From Eutypa lata (taxonomy: Eukaryota; Ascomycota; Sordariomycetes; Xylariales; Diatrypaceae), in NCBI GenBank assembly GCA_022661535.1, contig JAKULF010000010.1:1798001-1862000 (forward strand): DNA of 64,000 nucleotides, read 5' to 3'. Each line of letters opens with the position of its first letter. The first letter of the stretch is position 1. The notes under the pieces are model-generated. The model was not told the origin of the DNA and did no database searches. It saw only the letters and a program-made list of their open reading frames with translations. The translations under genes and the position numbers were made by a program. This document shows positions 12,388-23,450 of the stretch, piece after piece.

Positions 12388-13045
12388 GATTGATTGATTG
12401 ATGGATTGATTTGATCTGATTTGATGGGGGGGGGGGGATTATCAGGGCAAGGGGAAAAACAAATAACAATAGGTAGAATGGGTTGGTTAACTAGAAGATA
12501 GCTTTGAAGGGGACAGAAAGGGCGTGGAATAGGGGGACGGAAACGATGGACGGAGGGATACATGGGATGGCGGATGTGAGCAGGACAAATCACTTGAGCT
12601 AGTTTTCTTTGTTCCTGACAACGGACAGACAGACCTGATGACAGGTACATTTATGTTTCTTTTGTCGTTGTTATACTAGTTTTTATCTCGTATCTTTCCA
12701 GAAATGTAACTTTATCTCTGTTGTCTGAGTCAAGTAGTTATACTCGGTGACCTGGGGTGAAGCTGTGTGTCTTCAATGCCATAAGTACTTGATAGACTCG
12801 ACAATAGGTAGTTTAATCACTAAGAAGCAATTTTAAGTATAGTATCATTAACTGGACACTTTTTTTTGGTGATGAATTCTTCGTGAGCATAATCATCAAC
12901 TGCTATGTTCCGTATTAAATTAAGCCTGCATAAGTTTGTACAGATGTGCTGCTGTCCTTTAGATATATTCTTAAACCAAGCACGTGCAATATTAAGTGCT
13001 TAGTCACTTCCTCATACAACTAAGTAGGTGCCCATTATGAGCCAT
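12388..13045. other. Convergent intergenic region
   Basis: Lies between the stop codons of the giant gene and of the minus-strand SEC39 gene. It begins with TGATT/GATTGAT repeats followed by a run of about 13 G residues (12425-12437). No gene is seen; it presumably holds both 3' UTRs. Confidence 0.6.
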
Positions 13046-15887
13046 TCAGGCATTCCTATCAACAGGCTGCGCTCCAATCAACCACCCAACACCCGACGCT
13101 AGGGTACCAACAGCCGCTTCTCTCAACTGATCCCTCTTTCTCGTCCTCTGCGCGGAGTCATCTCCATGGCTGTCACCATCATCGTCGGCATTTTCAGATT
13201 TCGACTGTTGGAGGCTCGACAGGGCCGTGAAGTTGCGCTGGGCGCGCGCCATGCTCGCCCTTGACAGGTCGAAGAGCGACATTGGCGCATCGTCCCCACC
13301 GTGGCGTGCCGACTTATTCGCGGGCCCACCACCCACTCTGACCACACCCGCGGGGACGGTGCTGCTGAAGGCACCGGGCATGGCCTGCACGTCGCCTCGG
13401 TCGTCCCAGGCCGACTCCTGGGCCTCCTCGGCGGCTACGGCGGCGTTCAGCGCCTCCTCGCACTTGCGGAACATCTTGAGGATGTCGTGGAGGGTCGCGG
13501 CCGGCGCGATGCGGAGGGCGGCGGAGAGGCACTCGATCCGCTGCTCGAGGTGCCGCACTTCGAGGTTGCCGCTAGCCGTCCCTAGGTGCGTGGGTCGGAG
13601 GGTCTGCGCCGTGCGGCGGTAGTTGCCCGCCTGCAGGGCGGCTTTCCATGAGTAGTCATCTGCGAGGGGTGGGACAGTGCCCCCTCCGTTCTTCGATGCG
13701 AAATCGGTAGCCGATGCTACCCGGTTGACGACATAGGAATACGCGGTTTCGAAATCGTCTTCCGTCAGTGCGGCATCGATACACATGGCGGCGATTCGCC
13801 TCTCGGCTAGTAGTGCCCTTGACGCAGTTGTCTGCTCCGGGGTCAACGTGGATGTGTTGCGAATCCCGAGTCCCGCATCGGCGATGTTGGTCCCTATTCT
13901 GAGGAAGTCTTGGATCCTTGTGTAGCTCTTAGGATTCTGTTCCAAGACCTTGCCAATAATCGAGATTGGGTCTGAGTGGACTCGGAGTATGACGGGTGTA
14001 AAGGGCTCGCCTTGTTTTAGAACAAGTCGGTATTCACCCAGAGCATGTGTTGCACTTAGTAGAGCTTCGATACGTTTAGCTTCTGGACTGGTTTCTCCCA
14101 CAGTTTGGGGGAATGCATGAATTCTAACACTGTTAGTAGGTGTTGCTGCCAGCTCTCCAAATCGTTGCTTACATGTCGTCACATTTCAATAGACCGCCGC
14201 GTCCACGATTGGGATTAGTCGCATTATCGTAAGCATTCATTGCTGATGCAATAACGGTGTCTTTTAATACTTTTTCGTCAAGCGGTTTATCAGGTGAATC
14301 CTCATATATAGACCGCGCAAGAGAGTAACCTGCACATTTTAGTATATCCGTGAGAACTGGTAGTTATTGAGACTTACGGGTATTAGAAAGGAAGGCTTTC
14401 AAGCATTCGACTTCTAGAAACTCCTTGTTCAGCTGACCGAAGACACCTTGTGCCTGTACATTTGTAGATTCCCAGCTTTCTTCAGCACCCCAATCCCGAA
14501 GCCATAACAGCTCATTCCGTGCTCTAATCCAATACTTATCATCGCTCTTGGGACCCTTATTACTCAAAGCAAGGATGAATCTCGATGCTTCTGCTTTCTG
14601 TTCTCTTTCGTCTTGCAGGAATGCTAGTTCACCCGCTCTTCGAACTGTGCAAGGTGCTCCGCCTTTAGTCAGAATAAACGCACTAAGTGTTATAGTATGC
14701 AATAGCCGCGTGGTCATCTCAGTAGGGGTGGTGAGCGGATTAGATTCTTCGAGCAGGTCATTACGCATATATGTTGTGTTCTTGGCGCAGAGAATGTGGT
14801 CATCATTGAATTCGACAAAGGGGGGAAGTAAGGAGGAAGCCACTTGCAATGTGGGACAGGGATCCTGGTCTAAAAGGCTCATAACCTTGGTGATGATACT
14901 GTTGACGCCGCTAAGAGCCTCAACTGAAGATTCCGGGATTAGGTACGCAGCTGCTAGCACAGCGCGGGCGTACCTGCGTTCGAGATAGCCTTGCTCTTCA
15001 TCGCCCAGCCACATACTTCCGTATTCGGCCCAGTCAACATCGCTTGGCCCGTCCCATTCTTCGATGGCTTTCACAGCGACTCTCCATGACCGTGATGCTT
15101 GTGCTGTGAGCCAATCAAGTACCTGTTCCCAACCCGGACAGAGAACTTGATCAGCTACCTCTCCATTATTAGCATCTTGTGTCTTATCCCGCTCACGGGT
15201 CCATCTTGCTTCATGATACAACCACGGGCCTATCAACCCTCGTAGATCTCTCCCTACCCATCCAATGTCCTCTTCACGAACCCCTGTCTGCGATAACAGA
15301 AGACTGGCAGCGGTCCGGTCATCGAGACGCTCGAAAGCGGAAAGTGTATGCGCAATTGGTTCGTTGGGATAATATTCATAGTTCCTCCTGAATAACGGAA
15401 GTAGAGCGGACACCATCCAGGTCCGGATACATGGCGCATGTTCGAGGAACGGGACAATCAGCTCGGGCAGTTGTGAAAGCAAACCAGCCTCTTCATCGAC
15501 CCGGTGGGCACGATGGATGAGGAAAAGCGTCACAGGATCGTCGAGGGCCTCTTCCGGCGCATCTTTCCATGCCAGGCGTAACAACTTCAGCTTTCGAACC
15601 TTCCTGGCGGCTTCCTCGTCCGTGAAGTCCTGTACCGAGGACCAGTCGACTTCTAGGGACTCATGACCGTCTTCTAGCTGTCCCGACTCGATGCGCTCGA
15701 CTAGCGACACGTATTCGCTCGATGGTAGTGTTTCGGGTAGACAAGTAAGTAGGATACGAAGGAGGAGTTCTTTGTGCAGGACAGTGCTATGTTGCGACGC
15801 AAGGGCCGTCAAACTATCGATGTCGGATTTGGTGGCTAAGTGGACTGCAAGTAGAACAAGCCGCGGTGGAGAGAGAAGGGCCGACAT
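13046..15887 (-). CDS. SEC39: Sec39 domain protein (Dsl1 tethering complex)
   Basis: Minus-strand exons in order are 15887-14378, 14329-14173 and 14129-13046, giving 916 residues, within the range expected for fungal Sec39. The N-terminus (SPPRLVLLAVHLATKSDIDS) and the pattern LLLRILLTCLPETLPSSEYV are typical of the Sec39 domain. The middle exon reads RYSLARSIYEDSPDKPL and ends GRGGLLKCDDI, which joins IRIHAF-type sequence across a very short 43-nt intron. Sec39 (Dsl3) is an alpha-helical part of the Dsl1 complex, which tethers retrograde COPI vesicles at the ER. The last intron is unusually short and its CTAAC branch-like word is almost at the acceptor, so a different branch site must serve. 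It is divergent from the NDUFS5-type gene with about 527 nt between starts. Confidence 0.88.
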
Positions 15888-16414
15888 GACTATCTTCCTA
15901 AAATGTATGTATAATTCATACGGTCAGTTTCATAAGTTGGGAATAAGGCCCTAAGGGCGTATAACACCTAGATAGAGGTTGTTAAGAGGGATGATATCAA
16001 GCTCGGGTTCATTCATTGCCAACGTGTTAATGACGTGTTTCATACATATATGCACATATCAAGAATGAATACCTAGAGAAAGATATGTGATATTCATATA
16101 TTAGTGTTTTTCTATTATACGGATGATAAAGTGATAGTAAAATGGTGGCTTGATCAGCGTAATGTGGCTGGAGCATCAGCCAGCAATTGCTCACAAATCA
16201 AATGATATCATTGGCCCTAGACTTACGAGGGCGGGTCTCTAACATACAGCTCTAGTGGCCCCTGCTTGTCCTTTAAACTGTAGGGAATACCCACTAAACT
16301 CAACGTCAACTCGAGAAGCAGCGGCCCGGCGTGCAGACCAATTCGAATTCGGTCGCTTCTCAAATTCCCGACCAACAAACAATTAGCAACGACGGCACAA
16401 ACACAGAGAACATC
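15888..16414. promoter_or_regulatory. Shared divergent promoter region, SEC39 / NDUFS5-like
   Basis: The 527 nt between the two divergent start codons must carry both promoters. The middle is AT-rich (about 16030-16150). I see no site that I can assign to a named regulator. Confidence 0.45.
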
Positions 16415-16913
16415 ATGGCGTCTGGATTCGGTCTACACGGAGGTCGGTACTTTCAAATCGTAGACCAATGGCTCCCAAAGCTGACGCGAACACTCTTGAG
16501 CGAATAGGTCCCGGGCGATGCTTTCCCTTCTGGCAGGAGGTCCTAGCCTGCTACGTCGTCAATACATCCACCGATGATGATTCCGGAAAGAAGAAGTGTG
16601 CGCCGGTATTGGAGGACTACTATGAATGCTTGCATCACAAGAAGGAGGTCAGCTTTGACACGATCCCCAGGCTGGCATTGCTTCGTATATACTATATACT
16701 ATATATTTACTGCATTTACAAGCTTGAACAGTCAAATGATAGGCCGAATTACTGATCGCATCGATATAGGCCGCACGAGTAAAGGCGCTACAAGCAGCCT
16801 ACAGAAAAGCCGAAGCTTCCTCAGCACGAGAAAATGCGCCCACTGCCGGTCAAATACGGAATCTAGGTCTAATAGACAAGGAAGAGGATACCAAGAAAGT
16901 ACTGGGTGCATGA
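16415..16913 (+). CDS. Complex I NDUFS5-type subunit (11.5 kDa class)
   Basis: Exons 16415-16442, 16508-16647 and 16770-16913 give 103 residues. The protein starts MASGFGLHGG and has a twin CX9C arrangement: Cys-(9)-Cys in RCFPFWQEVLAC and again in CAPVLEDYYEC. This is the hallmark of the NDUFS5 (15 kDa, in Neurospora 11.5 kDa) accessory subunit of NADH:ubiquinone oxidoreductase, which sits on the intermembrane-space side of the inner membrane and is imported through the Mia40 pathway. The C-terminal exon (AARVKALQAAYRKAEA) is helical and ends KKVLGA. The first donor is the weak GTCGGT; it was chosen because only it keeps the frame into GRCFPFW. The first exon is only 28 nt. Too short and too split for a plain open-frame search. 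Confidence 0.85.
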
Positions 16914-18042
16914 TTGGGATACCTCATCTTCCCTAGGTACAAACGAGGTCACAAAAGTAAAATGAACCCGTCAAGTTCTCCGGACCGTTATGTGTATATA
17001 TCGGAGCACAGTTGCTAGTGTATGGAATAGAGGACCGAGGTCACATCTACAAGTGGTTATTATATCTCAAGTCTCTGGAGTGTGGCACTTGTTGCCCTAT
17101 ACACTCGTAATAACAGCCAGGACGTGGGATAGAGTTGGCGAATAACGAATACGATATAAGCGAATATTCATTTGTCTAACAATTCATGACCGAGGATAAT
17201 TTAATTCTTGTTCTCGTTGCTATATAATAAGTGATGCAACTACGTGTGATTTATGTGAGTATTAGCTGCTACCTAAGAGTGTATAGTATTGTCTTCTACT
17301 ATTCTGAGTTGAGATCATAGGTAATCGAGCTACTAACTGTACAATAGGAAGTATACAATAGGAAGCATACATGCAACACTTAGGCCTAGGCGCCTAGTAG
17401 ATACATACACAAAGTAAGTACCTATACGTATAATACCTATCTACATAGGTATGTATGTAGGTGTTCAACCTGTTCGGCCAATCAATATTGTAGCATGAGG
17501 AACTTTCTTACCCAGGTATTGAATAGGAACAGAAGTAAGATGTAATTGAGGGATGTTTACTACTGGGGCGGGGAAGAGGACGAAAGAAGCAGTGAACCAT
17601 GTTTACCAGGGAAGGTACGGCATGATGGATGGTAATAGTACAGAAGGTTCGACTTGAATAATTGCCGTCCATACATCACCTACTATTCCCTTTTCTGAGG
17701 CTTCGTTACCTACCCAACTACCTTCATATTGTCTGTCTACTACCCACTCATCCATCTACTTTAAGCTGTAGCTACAGCTACACTTCAATTACCATTCCTT
17801 CACTCAATTCTAGACATTGGCCAACGAACACTCAATATACTACGTATGTTACTTGATTAATTGCAGTTGCACCCCAAGTCAATAGACTTTCTTCTTCCAT
17901 CACTACCTTCTATCATTTTCATCATCATCACTGTCATCTTTAGTTACCAATTGATCAGAGTCCGGTGATCGCGGGGGGTTCCTTCACTTCCACCTGCAAA
18001 GCTAGCATTTCAAGACGGCTACTAGTCGTCCGTTCGATTAGG
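16914..18042. other. Intergenic region, no gene seen
   Basis: About 1.1 kb. It holds the presumed 3' UTR of the complex I subunit and the leader of the next gene. AT-rich stretches (17160-17230, 17330-17460) include CCTAGGCGCCTAG-type and TAGGTATGTATGTAGGT words. The small open frame 17662-17856 has no support. Confidence 0.5.
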
Positions 18043-19903
18043 ATGCCGCACTTTCGAGGTATCGACGTTTGCGTTGTCGTGGGCCGAGTGAATGGGGTCC
18101 TCAAGGAATATTCTCACCCTGACAGTTACTCCGTTCGCCTAAAGAAAGCAGAGTTAGACGATAATCAGAACGAAGGGACATCAGATGCCGATCCTACTCG
18201 CCAAAAGGTCAACCCACGAGTATCTGTCTACATTCCTTCGCTGTCCGGTAAGCCTTGTCACCATCAGTTCTGCCTCTTTTTTTCTTTGTGTGTGTTTTCG
18301 GGATATACTAATATACTTCTAGGCGAGCAATTTTGGTTGCGATATGCCATTACTCAGGACCCCCCACCTTCGAAATACCTATACTTCAAGGTATTCATGA
18401 ATGGACACCAGGTCGCCTCTTGGGGGACCAATCCCTCACGTCACCCGTTGGGCAGTCTCAGTAGGGCTCTCTATAAACCGGGAGACAGATGGAAGGATCA
18501 GTATGGTGATATTAACTTGGACCAAGTTGGGATGGAAGCCCGCTATTTCAGCTTCATGCTTGGGCTTGAGAATAAGTCCGCGGCTGAGGATGGTGGCACG
18601 ATCGAAGTCCAAGTCTATCGAGCCAGTAAGCAGAGACGTGTTGCTCCTGAGCTTCAAGAATACCGCTGTCAAGAACGTTACGGCATAGCGTAAGCTATTT
18701 TCCATTACAAGACTTTCTCGGAAAGACATTGGCTAATTTTTACCTAGGTCCCCAAGCGGCGGTCTCATTGACAACCCCCAAGATGCTACATACTTCCAGT
18801 ATAACCTCATTGACCCGAAAGGTTACCCATACTGCACATTTTGCTTCCACTACCGTTCTCTGAAGCATCTCCAACAGCTAAACCTCGTCCCCGAAGGAGA
18901 AACGTCGGTATTCGTGCCAAAGCAACGTAGCCCTTTATCAAGGAAACATCGAGGACAACATCAGGAATCCACGTCTTTATCTTTTCAACAGTTCACTTTC
19001 GGTGTTGAATCCCAAGAGACTCGAGTGTTTGGTGACGGCATAGTATCTATTCGCTCAGCTAACCTAGAGCATTCGGAAACCCCAAACATGGAAGGAGACA
19101 AGGGCTTTAGGGGCCATCCTAAGCTCTCACCACTTACTCCATCCAACGGCGCAATCCCAGAACCATGCAAATTCCCAAGAGAGGGAATTGTAGGAAATAT
19201 CTTGCACAGACCTCTCCCAGACCTTCCAGTAACACGCTCGAGACAAAACTCTACTGCATCCCTTCGATCCAACTGCCCTTCTTTGACGCCGTCCTTGATG
19301 CAATATGTCGATGGCGATGAGTTTGACAGGGAAGAAATTGAACTAGTCACCGCACAGCCAGTCTTGATACCTTCTGAATCGATGCAAGCACTCGAACTAG
19401 AACACGGCAATGATTCGAAGCTAAGCAACCTTTCACAGTCCGACTATGCGGCTTCGCTTGATTCTACGGAAGCATCACCTTCGCCTGAACGCCCATCACC
19501 AGAGTCTTATCTACCAACAACTGGTAGTGTACTTGAGCGTCATCTCACCGAGTTCGAATCCCCTGTTGCCCAGTCCTCACCAGCCAGAGGCAGAGTCAAG
19601 ATGCGCACTCTTGTCGAAGAAAGAGCACAATCTGAAGATGAGAATGATTCACATGCTGATACTATGGATTTGACCGAGGCAGAGTGGTTAAGACATAGTC
19701 CGTCACCACTGCGACGAAAAAGCGGGTGTGTTGAGCGTCTATGGAGTCCACGACCAGACAAGCGAGAGAGCGGCTCTTCGTCCGATGAGTCGGTACATAA
19801 AGAACACGCTCCAAGCCGCAATGCTCTCAGTGATACTACTACTACGGCTAACGTTGTCCATACTAACGGAATTAGAGATCCGCCTATAGGCAACTGGATC
19901 TGA
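18043..19903 (+). CDS. Conserved fungal protein of unknown function (DUF7918-like?)
   Basis: Exons 18043-18247, 18323-18689 and 18748-19903 give 575 residues. I prefer the start at 18043 (MPHFRGIDVCVVVG) over the upstream in-frame Met, because related fungal proteins of this type begin with a similar MPHxRGIDV motif. The N-terminal half (about 1-265) looks globular: SVYIPSLSGEQFWLRYAI, YLYFKVFMNGHQVASWG, then GGTIEVQVYRASKQRR and YRCQERYGIASPSGGLIDNP. It ends with a conserved-looking YPYCTFCFHYRSLKHLQQL. The C-terminal half is Ser/Pro/Glu-rich and probably disordered, with an acidic patch near LTEAEWLRHSP. I recall this architecture from unnamed fungal proteins; the DUF7918 label is from memory and uncertain. 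No catalytic residues are evident. The first intron is 75 nt, a multiple of three, and has no stop in frame. Confidence 0.72.
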
Positions 19904-20471
19904 ACTTCGACTACAGCTGGCAGAACTAGTTTTGGTAATTGGAAGTTATTCAAGGCGTAAAGGAAATTTGTCTAGGGTCAATGAACCCGCTAGGATGACA
20001 GATTGCTCCTTATTTGCAATTCGCATTGCATGTTTCGGTAATACTTTGATCTGCACCATATTTGTCGGTTGCCTAGGCTTTCACTGACTGTTAAAACAAT
20101 CATTCACGACGCTGGTTGCTACAGTTTGACGGTAAAATTTGCAGCTTAATTAAAGCCTTGATGAGTGGCTCATGGATGATCAATCACACTGTAAATAATG
20201 TCTATAGCTAGTACGAGTTGTCCTGATCAGCTTCGCATACTTAATTAAGCCTCAATTGCAACAGAAACCCCGCTCAAGCTTCTTGTGGGGATTGTGATCC
20301 GCATCTTCTCATACGTACCAACTCCTTGCCTCAATTCGAGATCAACTTATGATACTATCGAGTATTCATTTTAAGTCTAACATTAAATATTTAATTCATC
20401 ACGTGCGTCTCTCAGTAGGACACAAAGAATATATCCATCTATCCATCCCAACCCTAGCTAGACAGACAGAC
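19904..20471. other. Intergenic region
   Basis: About 570 nt between two plus-strand genes; contains a TTAATTAA word near 20146 and 20241 and AT-rich DNA before the next leader. No gene seen. Confidence 0.5.
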
Positions 20472-22151
20472 ATGGCGACTTCGGAGGAGCAACCCAGCCA
20501 TCTCGAGAGGACCGCGGCGGAACCTCGAGAGCAGGTGAGATATTAATCCATTAATATATTGTACTTGTTTTCATTTTTTTTCTCTCTTCTTCTCCTTTTC
20601 TTCTAGAACAGAACATCCTTATCCTAAGCTAACACGACACTTCTTTCCTACCTAGTCCCTCCACACCGTGGCCATCAAGAAGATCGATCAGGTCAACGAC
20701 CAGATCCGCGTGTTCCGCCTCGAAGTCCCGAGGGAAGGACCTGTCGTAAGAGTATGTATCTTGTATGATGGTAGATGCTTCGCGCTCTGTACATACAGGC
20801 GTGTCTTCTTGCCTATCTGGCTATCTCCTAAATCACCGACTAGCTAGCTGGGTGACTGGGTGACTGGGTGACTGACTAACTAACGTGTATGCCACATCAA
20901 CAGTTCCTCCCCGGCCAATGGCTCGACGTCTACGTACCCGGCGTCCCCAAAGCCGGCGGCTTCACCATCACGTCAACGCCGTCCAGGGCGCGCGGGCGGA
21001 GAACATCTGCACTATCAACCGAATCAGCAGCAGTAACAGCAGCAGGAGAAGAAGTAGGAGGAGGAGGGGGAGAGCCAGGCGCCTACGCCTACGCCTACCT
21101 CGAGCTCGCCGTTCAGAAGTCCCCCGAGAACCCGCCCGCCGCCTGGCTGTGGCAGGAAGAGGGAACGATCCTGGACAAGGAACTCCGCGTCCGTGTTGGC
21201 GGCAGCTTTGTTTGGCCTCCCCCCGGGATCAATGTTCGCTCTTCTTTGCGGAAGGCGGTTTTTGTCGCGGGGGGCGTGGGGGTCAATCCGTTGATGAGCA
21301 TGCGTGAGTTATCTCGATGTTTTAGGAGGGAGGTTTGTCTTCTCTTCTTTCTTCTTCTTCTTGGGCTTTTTTCCCCCTGTGGCTTCTGAGTATAGACTAA
21401 TCAGGATGGAGGAGGGACGTGTGGTTGTTTCTTTTCTTATCCCAGCTCTCCCTTTCCCTATAATTAGATCTTCTGTTACTTACCCCTTTTCTTCTCCCTC
21501 TTCTCATTGTTTTAATATTGAATCGTGTTTTTTTCTTTTTTGCTTTCCTACTTTCCAACTAGCTATTAATTCAACGCAGAAGAAAGGATGCCCTTAACTC
21601 AGATACCAAAAAAATTAACTACATACTTAACTAACCCCATCCATTGATCAACCTCATCAGTAAGCGCACTGGCCGAGAAACCCGACGCGCTCAGCCCCTC
21701 CTGCGAGATCGAATTCCTGTACTCGGTCCGCGACCCCGCCGACCCGAACGACCGCCGAACAGACCGGATCCTGTTCCTCGACCGGATCGCCTCGATCTTC
21801 GCGGCCAGCTCCGGCCTCCCGGAGATCCAGAGGATAAGAAGAAGGCTGCAGGGCCGCTTACGCCTGTTCCTGACGGGAGCGGATGAGGAGGAAGGCACGG
21901 TTCCCTTTGGTAGCAGCGGTCTGGATGAGCAGGGCGTGGAGAGCAAGGGCGGCGTGCCGTTTCGCGGCCGCAGGATCACGATTGACGATGTGGTGGATGC
22001 CGTGGGGAGAGACCCGGCCGATCGCAGGTTCGCGGTCGTTTATATCTGCGGCGTCCCTGCTATGACGGATGAGTTTGTGCTGAAGCTCACGGATCCGAGG
22101 GGCGAGGTGGCGATGGAGCCGCATAGGGTTTTGTGTGAGAAGTGGTGGTGA
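20472..22151 (+). CDS. OXNAD1-like FAD/NAD(P)-binding oxidoreductase
   Basis: Exons 20472-20534, 20656-20751, 20904-21303 and 21661-22151 give 349 residues. The fold is that of ferredoxin-NADP reductases: a flavin-domain part with FLPGQWLDVYVPG and GGFTITSTPS (the flavin-contact motif, with the usual Arg-x-Tyr-Ser replaced by Phe-Thr-Ile-Thr-Ser), then a nucleotide-binding part starting with KAVFVAGGVGVNPLMSM and ending VVYICGVPAMTDEFVLKL. It has no 2Fe-2S domain, so it fits the short OXNAD1 (oxidoreductase NAD-binding domain-containing 1) class; the mammalian relative is mitochondrial, but no clear presequence is visible here. A species-specific Gly/Glu/Ala insert lies between the two halves (about 96-116). 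The third intron is long (357 nt). Electron donor and acceptor are unknown. Confidence 0.8.
20849..20876. repeat. Heptamer repeat in intron
   Basis: GGTGACT is repeated about three times in tandem inside the second intron of the OXNAD1-like gene, followed by GACTAACTAAC. Confidence 0.7.
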
Positions 22152-23450
22152 ATAGGGTGTGATGGTTCTTGCAAGATGTGATTATTTGTGGTTATCTGTG
22201 GGATTCGCGGACACGTGAAGTAGAAAGATTTTTGGCAGCTTCCTTGGTGGAGGGTAGGGAACGTGGTGCGTGTATAGGCTCGTATCACAGACGCGTTTAT
22301 GAAGTTTTGTTGTTCTGTACAACATGACAGTAGAAGCCAACTCTTATTTAAGGTACATAGGAGTTAGAAACTGCTGTAGGTAGCAAGTCTTGATCGAATT
22401 TATGTGCTGGAAACTGTGGAACAACGCGTTGGTGATTGATATGTTGTATTGAATATAGGAAACTACCTTATGGTTTTATACGCATATCCAGGGGAAAGAG
22501 ACAACAAATGTGCATCTTTTGGATTTTGATTAGGTAGTGATAACTAGAGGATACTTTGATTTCCAGTATTAATATAATTTCTGGACACTACCTTGCAGGT
22601 ACAAACTTCTGTATCAGAGATTGAATGCTACCTGAGTTGTATATTGCCGTGTTACTGTTTGCTAATTAAGTTCGGACTATAAATACCGAAAACTTCCATG
22701 ACTGTCTACTTGTCCTTAGGCACTCACATCACATATCGGAGTGTATTGCCATAACCTTGGACTCTGTTGTCGGGAATTAAGATAGCTGGTATTAATCAAA
22801 AGAAGTTGGGGATAAGGAAGTAACGAGAGGGGAAATAATGGAAGGGGTTCGTATGGCCACAATACGTGCTGGCCAAAAAGTGATACCCTCCATCATGAAG
22901 GGCTTTTATAGCAAGGTATGCCTTCACTGTAGGATAATATGGCTACAAAAGATAAAATTTTCGATTATCATATAGTAAGATCAGACTGTGGGGGGCAGAT
23001 AGAAGGTGTAGTTGATCATGATGCCTACCTAGTGATGGGCCCAGTTGGGAGTTGACACTTCATCGGATAGTGAGGTGTCTGTGGAAGAGAAGACATTCAA
23101 GTAATCACTTCACATCTCCGAGGAAACCACGCTAGAGTTACCAGATGATAAGAGAATATAAATAAATACTTCACAGTTGCCATAGATACCTACCCTACTA
23201 CCACCTTGACAACCTGACAACTTTCGTTTGATTTTGTCGTTGGAGTTCTCGTCGATAATTTTGTCAACAGAAGTCGTCAAAACGGGTCGTCTAACACAGT
23301 CGTCAGTAAGTAGTAGTCGTCGATACTTACCTGGTACTTGGAACTTGCGGTCGTTACTTACTGACTGATCACCTCATAGTAATAACGACATCATTGCGCA
23401 TTATCATTTCACGGTACCCGACCCCACTTCAGCTGTAGGACGCAGGAAAC
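22152..23450. other. Intergenic region, 1.3 kb
   Basis: No gene is supported on either strand. The distal part (23160-23400) has repeated GTCGT words and probably contains the leader of the next gene. Confidence 0.5.

Noticed and set aside
12425..12437. Poly-G run as a structured element
   Set aside because: A single homopolymer after the stop codon; slippage explains it and no second G tract forms a clear quadruplex.
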